64,000 bases of DNA. It comes from Streptomyces sp. NBC_00341. Its GTDB lineage: Bacteria; Actinomycetota; Actinomycetes; Streptomycetales; Streptomycetaceae. Below are positions 18,184-26,126 of this stretch, piece by piece. A program made the position numbers and the translations under genes. The notes beneath the pieces were generated by a model. It was not told the origin of the DNA. It was given only the letters and a program-made list of their open reading frames with translations, and did no database searches. How positions within the stretch are numbered: the first letter of the stretch is position 1; the number at the start of each line of letters is the position of its first letter. The stretch lies in NCBI RefSeq assembly GCF_041435055.1, contig NZ_CP108002.1, positions 1,364,001-1,428,000 on the forward strand. The letters run 5' to 3'.

Positions 18184-18223
18184 ATGCGCATACTCAGCCG
18201 GGGAACTGAGTACCCGTGCGCAT
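18184..18223. promoter_or_regulatory. Extended dyad in the divergent SRPBCC/membrane-protein promoter region
   Basis: Nested inverted repeats: ATGCGCA (18184-18190) with TGCGCAT (18217-18223), and TACTCAG (18191-18197) with CTGAGTA (18206-18212). The two arms together span 40 bases and fill the gap between the two divergent genes. This fits a binding site for a dimeric regulator; no regulator gene is adjacent. Confidence 0.5.
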
Positions 18224-18257
18224 GCCGCGACGCGTGAGCGTCACCACACTCGCATTC

Positions 18258-20753
18258 ATGGAACATCTGCCGCCGCCCGCCGAGGAATTGGCGCTCCTCG
18301 ACCGTGAGCTCGCCGGGCTGGACCTGCGCCGGTCCCAACTGCTGCACCGCCGCGCCTGGCTGCTGAACGCCCTGCGGACGCCGGGCCCGCCGATGACCGC
18401 ACCTCCCGCGCCCGCGTTCGCGGCGCCGTTCGCGGCTCCGGTCCGGCCGCCCGCCGTCGGGGTCCGCACCGGAGGTGCGCAGAACGTGCTGCTCACCCTC
18501 GGCGGACTGCTGCTGACGGTCGCGGCGATCGCGTTCACGCTGGTCAGCTGGGGTCAGATGGGGATCAGCGGCCGTACGGCGGTGCTGGCGACCGTGACGC
18601 TGGCGGCGCTGATCGCGCCCGCGGTGCTGCTGCGCCGGGGGCTGTCCTCGACGGCAGAGGCGCTCGCTGCCCTCGCGTCGGTGCTGATGGTGCTGGACGC
18701 CTTCGCACTGCACGAGCTGGCCGCGCCGGGGACGGGCGGTCTGGGCTTCGCCGCGACCGCTTCCGCGGTGCTGTCCGTGTTGTGGGCGGCGTACGGGCTG
18801 CTGCTCGGGGGGTTGCGGCTGCCGTTGCCCGCCTCGGTGCTCGGCGCGCAGTTGCCGTTGCTGCTGTGGGCGTGCGCGGAGCGGGCGGACGCCCTGGTCT
18901 TCTCCGCCGCGCTGCTGGCGACGGCGGCGCTGGACTGTGCGATCGCGGTGTGGAGCAAGGGAGTCGCGGTACGGGTGACGGCCTGCGCCGCGCTCTGTGC
19001 GACCGGTGGCGCGGGGCTGCTGATCGCGCTGGCGAGGTCGCTGGCGGCCGATGCCCCGTCAGGCGCGGTGCTGCCGGGGGCGCTGCTGCTGGCGGGGGCG
19101 GCGATCGCGCTGTCCGGGGCCCGCCGGGCGCCGGCGGCGGCTGCGGTGGCCGGGGGCCTGGTGGCCGGTCTGGCGGCGGTGGCCGCAGTCGGCGCGGTGG
19201 TGGCCGCGGGGGTGCCGGGTGGCTGGGTGGTGCCGGTGTATCTGCTGTGCGGGGGCGCGCTGTTGACGGGTGTACGGGCTCCGCTGGGGCGTCCGGCCGG
19301 GCAGGGTCTGGTGTGGGCGTCGGGGGCGGTGACGGCGGGCTCCGTGCTGTTCTCGCTGCCGCCGGTCGCGGTGTCGCTGGTGGGTCCGGTGTCGCAGCTG
19401 GGCCGGGTGTGGGCCGGTGCGCCGCAGGGCGGTGCCCGGGGTGCGGTGGGTGCGGCGGGGCTGCCGTGGACGGAGCTGGGCGCGGCCCCCGTCATCCTGC
19501 TCGTGATGGCCGGGGTGCTCGCGGCGGCGTACCGGTGGTGGGAGGCCGTGCTGCGGTGGGCGGGGCCCGTGCTCTCCCCCGGCCCCTCGGTGCGGGGCGC
19601 GGTCGGGGCCGGGGCTCCGGTGCTCGGCTGGGCGGGGATCACCGTGCTGCCCGCGGCGCTCGACGTCTCGTACGCGGTGGCTGTCACCGTACAACTGGTC
19701 CTGGTCGTAGGCGTGTTCGCGGTGGCGGTGGGCGGTCTGCGGCGCGGGACGACGGGTGTGGCGCTGACGGCTTCGGTGTGCGGGGCGGTCGGTGCGGTGG
19801 ACGTGGCGCTGCTCTCGCTCACCTCCGAGCCGGCCACCTACGCGGTGTTCGGAGCGCTGCTGGTGCTGTGCGCGGCTGCGGCGGTCGCGCTGGACGCTTC
19901 CGTGACACGGAGCCCCGGGCCGGACCGGGTGGTGGCGGCCGTGCGGGCGGTGGCTGCGTGCGCGGCGGTGGGCTGCGCCGTGGTGCTGACGGTCGCGTGC
20001 GGCGCCTCGCTGGGGCTGGCCGTGCACCGGGCGGCTCCGCTGGTGCTGGTGGTCCCCGCGTCGACCGTGCTGCTGGGCGCCCGGCTGAAGGCGCACGCGG
20101 TCGCGCTGCCGGTGGAGCTGGCCGGGGGCGCGGCGGCGGTACCGGCGGTCGGTATGGCGGCGGGCGATCTGCCGTCCCTCGCCCTGGTGCTGTCCCTGTG
20201 CGCGGTACTGGCGGCGGGCACGGCGTTGCGTCCGGAGCGGCGGCCGGTGGCCGGATATCTGGCGACGGCGTGGTTCCTGGCGGCCGCCTGGGTGCGGCTC
20301 TCGGCGTCCGGGGTGTCCTCCCCCGAGGCGTACACCCTGCCGGTGTCCGTCGCGGCGCTGGTGATCGGGGTGCTGCGTCGCCGCCGCGATCCCGCCGCGT
20401 CCTCGTGGACGGCGTACGGGGCCGGCCTGGCGGTGACGCTGGTGCCCTCGCTCGTCACCGCCTGGGCCGATCCGCACTGGCTGCGGCCACTGCTGCTCGG
20501 TGCGGCGGCCCTGGTGATCACGCTGGCGGGGGCGCGGTGGCGGCTCCAGGCGCTGCTGGTGCTGGGCGGTGCGGCGCTGGCGCTGGACGCGGTGCACGAG
20601 CTCGCGCCGTACGTGGTCCAGGTGGCCGGCGCGCTGCCGCGCTGGGTGGCTCCCGCACTGGCCGGGGTGGTGCTGCTGGCGGTCGGGGCGACGTACGAGA
20701 AGCGGCTGCGCGATGCCCGGCGGCTGCGGAACGCCCTGGGCCGGATGCGGTGA
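18258..20753 (+). CDS. Very large polytopic membrane protein of unknown function
   Basis: ATG 18258 (MEHLPPPAEELALLDREL) gives 831 residues. The first 55 residues form a short helical, Leu/Arg-rich cytoplasmic head (LDRELAGLDLRRSQLLHRRAWLL). A Pro/Ala-rich linker follows, and then the protein is almost wholly hydrophobic, with more than twenty predicted helices rich in Ala, Gly, Leu and Val. No transport motif is seen. Proteins of this layout are widespread in Streptomyces and uncharacterised. Its stop codon lies inside a perfect terminator hairpin. Confidence 0.85.
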   Translation: MEHLPPPAEELALLDRELAGLDLRRSQLLHRRAWLLNALRTPGPPMTAPPAPAFAAPFAAPVRPPAVGVRTGGAQNVLLTLGGLLLTVAAIAFTLVSWGQMGISGRTAVLATVTLAALIAPAVLLRRGLSSTAEALAALASVLMVLDAFALHELAAPGTGGLGFAATASAVLSVLWAAYGLLLGGLRLPLPASVLGAQLPLLLWACAERADALVFSAALLATAALDCAIAVWSKGVAVRVTACAALCATGGAGLLIALARSLAADAPSGAVLPGALLLAGAAIALSGARRAPAAAAVAGGLVAGLAAVAAVGAVVAAGVPGGWVVPVYLLCGGALLTGVRAPLGRPAGQGLVWASGAVTAGSVLFSLPPVAVSLVGPVSQLGRVWAGAPQGGARGAVGAAGLPWTELGAAPVILLVMAGVLAAAYRWWEAVLRWAGPVLSPGPSVRGAVGAGAPVLGWAGITVLPAALDVSYAVAVTVQLVLVVGVFAVAVGGLRRGTTGVALTASVCGAVGAVDVALLSLTSEPATYAVFGALLVLCAAAAVALDASVTRSPGPDRVVAAVRAVAACAAVGCAVVLTVACGASLGLAVHRAAPLVLVVPASTVLLGARLKAHAVALPVELAGGAAAVPAVGMAAGDLPSLALVLSLCAVLAAGTALRPERRPVAGYLATAWFLAAAWVRLSASGVSSPEAYTLPVSVAALVIGVLRRRRDPAASSWTAYGAGLAVTLVPSLVTAWADPHWLRPLLLGAAALVITLAGARWRLQALLVLGGAALALDAVHELAPYVVQVAGALPRWVAPALAGVVLLAVGATYEKRLRDARRLRNALGRMR

Positions 20754-20770
20754 CGTGACCGCATCCGGCC
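20739..20770 (+). terminator. Terminator overlapping the membrane protein stop codon
   Basis: GGCCGGATGCGGT (20739-20751) pairs perfectly with ACCGCATCCGGCC (20758-20770); the TGA stop is at 20751-20753 in the loop edge. A second short palindrome, GAGGCGTACGCCTC, follows at 20772-20785. Convergent to the next gene. Confidence 0.8.
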
Positions 20771-20819
20771 GGAGGCGTACGCCTCTCATCCGGGCGTGGG
20801 CCCCGACGCGCGGCAGGTC

Positions 20820-21848
20820 TCAGCCGCCGCGGTAGTGGTCGGCAACCGCGGCGAAGGCGGCCTTGGGCTCCCAGGGCAGATCCGGGTACGTGTCGCCGTG
20901 GCGGTCTTCGAGGATCTTGACGATGCCGAGACTGGCGAGGTCGAGGTCGTCGCGGGGATCGCCGTCAGGCCGGTGCGGCAGGTTGTAGAGAGCGAAGAGG
21001 AACACGAAGGCGCTGTCGACGCCCTCGGTCTCGAAGATCTCCAGCAGCTCGCTCAGGTACGCCGCCTGGCCGGCTTCGTCGCGCTCGTACTCCCCGTTCA
21101 GCCGGAGCGGAGCGCCGGTGGCTTCGTCGGTTTCGAGGATTTCCATGCTGCGGGGTGCGACGTCGCCCGCGCCGCGCCAGGTGGCGGTGCCGAAGCCGGT
21201 GATGGCGACCGGTTTGGGCTGTGCGACAAGGCTGCGCACGGCGTCCCGGAATCGGTCTGCCACCTCCGCGGACCGGATGAGTTCGAAGGTCGTGAAGTCG
21301 AACACGTCCCAGTCGACGGCTTCGAACTGGATGGCGGCGTACGTGACCTTGCCGTGGAAGCGCTCGCGGACCAGCGCCACGGCTTCGCGGAGGAAGGCGT
21401 TGAGGCGAGTGCCGACCGCGGCGAATCGCTCGGGCCTTCGGGCCGGGTCACTCAGGAGCCGGCTGATCCGCTCTTCGGTGCTGTCGCCTTCGAGGAAGCC
21501 ATGGTTCATGACGCTCAGCTCAGCGCCTGTGACGAACACGACCTCGGCTCCCTGCGCCCGGAGTTGCTCGGCCCGCTCTGCGCAGTCGGCGAGCAGGCCG
21601 AGGATCTCATCGGTCGTCAGCTCGAGCGGGTACGGCGAGAACCAGATCTCCAGGCCGAGTTCGGCGGCGTGGCGAGCGGCGAGGTCCAAGCGATCCGGGT
21701 CGCCGCCGGTGATGTGGACGGCGGTGCAGTGCAGATCGTCACGGATGATGGTCAGCTCCTTCTTGACCAGGTCGGGGTCGAAGCACTCCCGGGAGTTGCT
21801 GCCGTTGCGGATGAAGCCGGTGTCGTAACAGATGCCTTTGGCTCGCAT
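20820..21848 (-). CDS. TIM-barrel glycoside-hydrolase-like protein, function unknown
   Basis: The 342-residue soluble protein starts MRAKGICYDTGFIRNG at ATG 21848. Its alternating strand-helix pattern (AVHITGGD, GLEIWFSPYP, VVFVTGAEL, VTYAAIQFEAVDW, PVAITGFGTATWRG, SAFVFLFALYN) looks like a TIM barrel of the cellulase/GH superfamily. Related genes are sometimes annotated as abortive-infection proteins, without clear proof. It is divergent from a TetR regulator with two palindromic sites between them, so that regulator probably controls it. Substrate unknown. Confidence 0.75.
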   Translation of the reverse strand: MRAKGICYDTGFIRNGSNSRECFDPDLVKKELTIIRDDLHCTAVHITGGDPDRLDLAARHAAELGLEIWFSPYPLELTTDEILGLLADCAERAEQLRAQGAEVVFVTGAELSVMNHGFLEGDSTEERISRLLSDPARRPERFAAVGTRLNAFLREAVALVRERFHGKVTYAAIQFEAVDWDVFDFTTFELIRSAEVADRFRDAVRSLVAQPKPVAITGFGTATWRGAGDVAPRSMEILETDEATGAPLRLNGEYERDEAGQAAYLSELLEIFETEGVDSAFVFLFALYNLPHRPDGDPRDDLDLASLGIVKILEDRHGDTYPDLPWEPKAAFAAVADHYRGG

Positions 21849-21890
21849 GTGTCTGACCTCTCAGTAGGCGGCTGAGAGTAGAACGTAATA

Positions 21891-21920
21891 TTGCGTGCAC
21901 GCAAGTTTGCGTGCACGCAC
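21891..21920. promoter_or_regulatory. Twin palindromic TetR operator
   Basis: TTGCGTGCACGCAA at 21891-21904 is a perfect 14-base palindrome; TTGCGTGCACGCAC at 21907-21920 repeats it with one end base changed. The centres are 16 bases apart. They lie in the 93-base gap between the TIM-barrel gene and the TetR gene, 22 bases before the TetR GTG. Two TetR dimers binding side by side would block both promoters. Confidence 0.75.
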
Positions 21921-21941
21921 CTCAACTGGGATAGTGCGAGT

Positions 21942-22628
21942 GTGACAACAGGGCAGAACGGGCTGCGCGAGCAGAAGAAGCAGGCCACCCGGGTGGCATT
22001 GCGTGAGGCGGCACTGCGGCTGGCGCTCGCGCACGGGCCCGGCAACGTCCGCGTCGACGACATCGCCGAGGCGGCCGGGGTCTCGCCGAGGACCTACAAC
22101 AACTACTTCTCCAGTCGCGAACAGGCGATCGTCGCCGCCGTCACCGCGGAACGGGAATCGCGAGTCGTCGCGGCGATGGCAGCGGCGCCCGCCCACGTCC
22201 GCCTCGCCGACGCCCTGACCGAAGCGGTTCTGGAGCAGTACACCGAACCGCGTGACCGCGACGAGCTGCTGCTGATCATCGCCAGCCCCGCACTGCGCGA
22301 CACCTTCCTCGACACCACAGCGGCGATCGAACACCCCCTCGCCACCGCGATCGGCCGGCGTCTCGGCGACACCGACACGCCCACCGCCCGCGTGCTCGCG
22401 GCGAGCGTGGCCGCCGCTGTCCGGATCGCACTGCGGGAGTGGCTCCAGCCACCGGCCGCACCCCTCGCAGCCGGTGGGCTCGTCGTGCCGTCCAGCTCGC
22501 TGACCGAACTGCTCCGCTCCGCACTGGCCGTACTCGCACCCGCACTCGACGCCGCCGAGGAGGGGGTACAACCGGGCGCGCATCAGTCAACCCGTGCCAC
22601 TGATGACGCGGCTTCGACGTCGCAGTAG
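21942..22628 (+). CDS. TetR/AcrR-family transcriptional repressor
   Basis: GTG 21942 gives 228 residues. The helix-turn-helix is clear (REQKKQATRVALREAALRLA ... VDDIAEAAGVSPRTYNNYFSSREQAI, about residues 8-60); the NNYF variant is typical of TetR proteins controlling small operons. The C-terminal part is a helical ligand domain. It is divergent from the TIM-barrel gene and has twin palindromes directly upstream, which argues for control of both genes and of itself. Confidence 0.9.
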   Translation: MTTGQNGLREQKKQATRVALREAALRLALAHGPGNVRVDDIAEAAGVSPRTYNNYFSSREQAIVAAVTAERESRVVAAMAAAPAHVRLADALTEAVLEQYTEPRDRDELLLIIASPALRDTFLDTTAAIEHPLATAIGRRLGDTDTPTARVLAASVAAAVRIALREWLQPPAAPLAAGGLVVPSSSLTELLRSALAVLAPALDAAEEGVQPGAHQSTRATDDAASTSQ

Positions 22629-22673
22629 ATCCAGCACGAGGTGCGGGGCGCGGGCGGCGCACGCGAAAACGCC

Positions 22674-22709
22674 GACGGCCCGGAAGCTTCAGGAAGCTTC
22701 CGGGCCGTC
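22674..22709. terminator. Bidirectional terminator between TetR and tRNA-Val
   Basis: A perfect 16-base arm beginning GACGGCCCGGAAGCTT at 22674 pairs with 22694-22709 over a 4-base loop. It separates the TetR gene from the convergent tRNA-Val copy 2, in the same arrangement as at copy 1 though with an unrelated stem sequence. Confidence 0.88.
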
Positions 22710-22718
22710 GGTCCGGGG

Positions 22719-22790
22719 TGGGCGATACTGGGTTCGAACCAGTGACCTCTTCGGTGTGAACGAAGCGCTCTCCCACTGAGCTAATCGCCC
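22719..22790 (-). tRNA. tRNA-Val (CAC), copy 2
   Basis: The 72-base gene is identical to the copy at 17617-17688: acceptor GGGCGAT/ATCGCCC, loop TTCACAC with anticodon CAC, T arm GGTTCGAACC, no encoded CCA. The identity extends about six bases past the 3' end (CCGGGG on the + strand side). Confidence 0.95.
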
Positions 22791-22845
22791 CGGGCGCACG
22801 CCAAACATTACCCCATGTCAGCGGCGCCCCCCGACCAGCTCCGGG

Positions 22846-23337
22846 TCACTCGTGGATCTTCCACGGCATGACGATTCCGAACTTCCACACATAGACCCCC
22901 ACCAGCACCGCGACGATCACCAGCCCGATCACGGTGAGCGCGATGTTGCGCCGCCGGACCCTGGGATCGAGGGCCCGCTTGGCGGCCTCCGTGACCTTCC
23001 GCCGCGTCCAGCGCAGCACCAGCTGGGCCCAGACGAACTCGGTCGCCCAGATCGCCATGCCGCCGAAGATCACCAGCCAGCCGGGGCCGGGCAGCGGCAG
23101 CATAATGATGCCCGCCACCACCACGGCGAGGCCGACCAGGAACACGCCGACCTGCCAGCTCAGGTGCAGCGCCCTGGACGCCTTGATGAACCCGGGCGCC
23201 CTGGAGCCGAGCTCCGGACCCTCCTTCGATACATCCTGCGTGACGTCCCCCGTCACGTCTCCCGCCACGTCCCCCGTCGCGGGCGCCGGATCCGCCGGTG
23301 CGGCGACCCCGTCCCGCTCGTCACTCTCCGCATTCAT
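22846..23337 (-). CDS. TIGR02611-type PGPGW membrane protein
   Basis: ATG 23337 (MNAESDERDG) gives 163 residues. A disordered, Asp/Val-rich head (DVAGDVTGDVTQDV) of about 45 residues is followed by two helices around the diagnostic LPLPGPGWLVIFGG motif, a basic stretch (RWTRRKVTEAAKRALDPRVRRRN), and a third helix near the C-terminus. Proteins of this family are small inner-membrane proteins without known function. It is divergent from ssgB across 190 bases, an arrangement conserved in streptomycetes. Confidence 0.88.
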   Translation of the reverse strand: MNAESDERDGVAAPADPAPATGDVAGDVTGDVTQDVSKEGPELGSRAPGFIKASRALHLSWQVGVFLVGLAVVVAGIIMLPLPGPGWLVIFGGMAIWATEFVWAQLVLRWTRRKVTEAAKRALDPRVRRRNIALTVIGLVIVAVLVGVYVWKFGIVMPWKIHE

Positions 23338-23451
23338 GGTGGCCAACCTACCGGAACGGCTCCCGTCACTGGAATGGCCGCATAACCCAAAGTTACACAC
23401 CGCTGTACGAGCTACCTGAAGGATCACAAAACGGTCAGAGGGGTTTACAAC

Positions 23452-23466
23452 GCCACCGTAGGTGGC
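23452..23466. promoter_or_regulatory. Short dyad upstream of ssgB
   Basis: GCCACC at 23452-23457 and GGTGGC at 23461-23466 form a tight dyad around GTA, 62 bases before the ssgB start. ssgB is developmentally regulated, so this may be part of its promoter control; no clear -35/-10 pair could be assigned. Confidence 0.35.
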
Positions 23467-23527
23467 ATGTCGATTTCGCCGACGTGCGAATCCCCGAGCG
23501 CACACTGAGCGAAAGGCCCTGGCGCTT

Positions 23528-23941
23528 ATGAACACCACGGTCAGCTGCGAGCTGCACCTGCGCCTCGTTGTGTCGAGCGAGTCCTCACTGCCTGTACCCG
23601 CGGGCCTGCGGTATGACACGGCCGATCCGTATGCCGTGCACGCCACCTTCCACACCGGAGCGGAGGAAACGGTCGAGTGGGTTTTCGCCCGCGACCTCCT
23701 TGCCGAGGGGCTGCACAGGCCCACCGGCACCGGAGACGTCCGCGTCTGGCCATCCCGTAGTCACGGCCAGGGCGTCGTCTGTATCGCACTGAGCTCCCCA
23801 GAGGGCGAAGCCCTGCTGGAGGCCCCGGCACGGGCCCTGGAGTCGTTCCTGAAGAGGACCGACGCCGCGGTCCCGCCGGGTACCGAGCATCGTCACTTCG
23901 ATCTCGATACGGAGCTCTCACACATCCTGGCGGAAAGCTGA
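23528..23941 (+). CDS. ssgB: SsgB, SsgA-like sporulation cell-division activator
   Basis: The 137-residue protein matches SsgB along its whole length, including VSCELHLRLVVSSESSLPVP, the VHATFHTGAEETVEWVFARD core and the C-terminal SHILAES. SsgB is conserved in all morphologically complex actinomycetes and recruits FtsZ to future septum sites during sporulation of aerial hyphae. ATG 23528 has a GAAAGG site about 12 bases upstream. Terminator-like hairpins follow. Its presence is a strong marker for Streptomyces or a close relative. Confidence 0.98.
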   Translation: MNTTVSCELHLRLVVSSESSLPVPAGLRYDTADPYAVHATFHTGAEETVEWVFARDLLAEGLHRPTGTGDVRVWPSRSHGQGVVCIALSSPEGEALLEAPARALESFLKRTDAAVPPGTEHRHFDLDTELSHILAES

Positions 23942-23960
23942 GCCAGGCCGAGAACTGCAC

Positions 23961-23989
23961 GACGCCGTCCGACTCGGGGAGACGGCGTC
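23961..23989 (+). terminator. First ssgB terminator hairpin
   Basis: GACGCCGTC (23961-23969) pairs with GACGGCGTC (23981-23989) over an 11-base loop, 20 bases after the ssgB stop. Confidence 0.65.
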
Positions 23990-24014
23990 GCGCGGACAAC
24001 CTCATACGGCGGAA

Positions 24015-24058
24015 ACCGGCGCCGTCACCACGGAATCCACCGTGGTGACGGCGCCGGT
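24015..24058 (+). terminator. Second, stronger hairpin after ssgB
   Basis: A perfect 19-base arm at 24015-24033 pairs with 24040-24058 over a 6-base loop. Placed 74 bases after ssgB and 93 before the next gene, it insulates the two. Confidence 0.85.
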
Positions 24059-24150
24059 CCGCGTGCACGCCGCCGCACAGCACGGCCGTGCCAGTAGAGT
24101 CATCCGGCATCGGTGGGCGCCCCGCCCGCCGGAGGCCAGGGAGCGAATGC

Positions 24151-24726
24151 GTGCTGATCCCACACGACACCCGGATCGCCCTCGAAACGGTGGTCGCCCT
24201 GGTGAACACCGCGCCCGAGAGCGCGCAGCCGGAGCAGGGAGCGCCGGCCGACGGGCTCGCCGGCATCCCCGCACTTCACGCGTTCGCCGCCCGCCACCGC
24301 ATGAGCGGGGTGACCGAGCTCGACGAGAAGGACCTGCGGGCCGTGCACGACGTACGGGCCCGGTTCGCCGCGGTCTTCGCGGCGCCCGACGCCCGGACCG
24401 CCGCCTCGCTCGTCAACTCCCTGGTCGCCGCCGCGGGCACCACGCCGCAGCTCAGCGACCACGACGGCTACGACTGGCACGTGCACTACTTCGCGCCGGA
24501 CGCCTCGATCGCCGACCACCTGGCCGCCGACTGCGGGATGGCCCTCGCGTTCATCATCGTGGCGGGCGAGACGGAGCGGCTGCGGCGCTGCGAGGCGCCG
24601 GACTGCCGGCACGCCTTCGTCGACCTCTCCCGCAACCGTTCCCGCCGCTACTGCTCCAGCCGCACCTGCGGTAACCGCTTGCACGTCGCCGCGTACCGGG
24701 CGCGCCGCCGGGAAGCGGCCGACTGA
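24151..24726 (+). CDS. CGNR zinc-finger DNA-binding protein
   Basis: I use GTG 24151, preceded by GGAGG and GGGAG, giving 191 residues. The N-terminal part is the ABATE (stress-induced, putative RNA-binding) region; the C-terminus is a CGNR zinc finger: CEAPDCRHAFVDLSRNRSRR, YCSSRTCGNRLHVAAYR. Members are treated as transcription factors, but none near this locus has a known target. It follows ssgB, a position conserved in streptomycetes. Confidence 0.88.
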   Translation: MLIPHDTRIALETVVALVNTAPESAQPEQGAPADGLAGIPALHAFAARHRMSGVTELDEKDLRAVHDVRARFAAVFAAPDARTAASLVNSLVAAAGTTPQLSDHDGYDWHVHYFAPDASIADHLAADCGMALAFIIVAGETERLRRCEAPDCRHAFVDLSRNRSRRYCSSRTCGNRLHVAAYRARRREAAD

Positions 24727-24730
24727 CCGT

Positions 24731-24886
24731 TCACAGCACTAAGAGATCGTGCAACGCGGCCATCAGCAGCAGGCTGCCGATCACCGTGAGGAAGATCATC
24801 AGAGGGGGCTGGGAAAGCGCGAAGAGGCAGCCACGCGGCTCTTCGGCGGGGGGTGCGGGGGCGTCGCCCCGGGAGGTGTCCACCAT
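24731..24886 (-). CDS. Small single-helix membrane protein
   Basis: ATG 24886 gives 51 residues (MVDTSRGDAPAPPAEE), ending in one helix PPLMIFLTVIGSLLLMAALHDLLVL. The frame is open up to 24961, so a longer form starting there is possible; neither start has a convincing ribosome-binding site. It converges with the CGNR gene, 4 bases apart. No family known. Confidence 0.55.
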   Translation of the reverse strand: MVDTSRGDAPAPPAEEPRGCLFALSQPPLMIFLTVIGSLLLMAALHDLLVL

Positions 24887-25041
24887 CTCGGGACGATCAT
24901 GACGCAAGCCGGCCCCCTTGACGATCAACACTCGTCTTTGTGACGGGAGTTCACCCCTCACGTGGTGGCCGGAATCACTCGCTCGTCCGATCCTCCGTCA
25001 CACGTTCGGGACCGCCCGGCGCTCCCTCCGCCGCGTCGCCG

Positions 25042-26013
25042 TCAGCCCAGGTCCCGCAGCATGCGCAGCTGCACGGCCCGGTGGGGCGAGCCGCCGCCCT
25101 CGTGACCGTTCCAGGGGTAGACCTCGATCTGCTTCGGGCCGGCCCAGTGGTTGTAGGCGGCGAAGACGGTGGACGGCGGGCAGACGGCGTCCATCAGGGC
25201 CACCGAGTACAGCGCGGGCACCGTCGCACGAGCGGCGAAGCTGACGCCGTCGAAGTACGAGAGGGTCCGGAACACCTGCTCGGAGAAGCCGTTCTGGGCG
25301 GACAGGAAGCGGACGATCTCCTGGTACGGGTCCCGGTCCGTGAGCTCCACGGCGCGCCGGTAGTGCGTCAGGAACGGTACGTCGATGAGGGCAGCCCTGA
25401 CGTGGGGGCTGAGCCCCGCCACCGCCTGCGCGATGCCGCCGCCCTGACTGCCGCCGTGCACGACGATCCGCTCCGCGTCGACGGCCGGGTGGGTACGGGC
25501 CACCTCGACGGCGCGCACCGCGTCGGTGAACACCCGGCGGTAGTAGTACTCGTCGGGGTCGAGGATGCCCCGGGTCATGAAGCCGGGCGACTGCGGGTTG
25601 CCGCCGCCGTGCGGGTCCGCGGTGGAGCCCGGCGAGTTGTTGTTGACGGCGCCCTGCCCCCGGGTGTCCACGAGCAGGGTGGCCCATCCGGCGGCGGGCC
25701 ACACCAGGTGGTCGTGCGGCAGCCCGCGCCCGCCGCCGTATCCCAGGTAGTGGACGACGGTGGGCAGGGGGCCCTCGGCGCCGGCGGGCACGTTCAGCCA
25801 GGCGCGTATGCGGTGGCCGCCCCAGCCGGCGAACGACACGTCATGGGTCACCACGTTGCTCAACGCCGCGTCGTACACGGTGAATTCGGCGTCCAGCGGG
25901 TGGACGGCCGCCTCTTCGAGGGTGCGCCGCCAGAAGGCATCGAAGTCGTCGGGTTCAGCGACCTCGGGACGGTAGGAGCGGAGTTGGTCCAGGGGCAGGT
26001 CGAACAGGGGCAC
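25042..26013 (-). CDS. Acetylxylan-esterase-like alpha/beta hydrolase (CE7 family)
   Basis: GTG 26013 (VPLFDLPLDQLRSYRPEV) follows GGAG and gives 323 residues, the CE7 length. Diagnostic CE7 motifs are present: VDTRGQG, the nucleophile GGSQGGG, the acid in SVALMDAVCPPST and the base in GHEGGG. The family removes acetyl groups from xylo-oligosaccharides and cephalosporin C, inside the cell when, as here, there is no signal peptide. A LacI regulator follows on the same strand upstream, with its own operators, suggesting sugar control. Confidence 0.9.
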   Translation of the reverse strand: MPLFDLPLDQLRSYRPEVAEPDDFDAFWRRTLEEAAVHPLDAEFTVYDAALSNVVTHDVSFAGWGGHRIRAWLNVPAGAEGPLPTVVHYLGYGGGRGLPHDHLVWPAAGWATLLVDTRGQGAVNNNSPGSTADPHGGGNPQSPGFMTRGILDPDEYYYRRVFTDAVRAVEVARTHPAVDAERIVVHGGSQGGGIAQAVAGLSPHVRAALIDVPFLTHYRRAVELTDRDPYQEIVRFLSAQNGFSEQVFRTLSYFDGVSFAARATVPALYSVALMDAVCPPSTVFAAYNHWAGPKQIEVYPWNGHEGGGSPHRAVQLRMLRDLG

Positions 26014-26052
26014 GGCGTCTCCGTTTCGGGCCGGCCGAGAAAACGGCACAGG

Positions 26053-26077
26053 TGAATGACACAGCTGAATGACACAG
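26053..26077. repeat. TGAATGACACAG direct repeat before the esterase start
   Basis: TGAATGACACAG occurs at 26053-26064 and 26066-26077, 13 bases apart, with a partial third copy (TGAACGG) after it. It lies 40-64 bases upstream of the esterase GTG, in the place expected for a promoter or operator. It does not resemble the LacI-type operators at 27215-27289. Confidence 0.5.
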
Positions 26078-26126
26078 GTGAACGGATCAAGGAAACAACA
26101 CCGGGCGCGACGGGCCGCGCGGGGGC

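Noticed and set aside
17617..22790. Integrated mobile element between the tRNA-Val copies
   Set aside because: No integrase, excisionase or transfer gene is present, so only a duplication or old insertion can be suggested.
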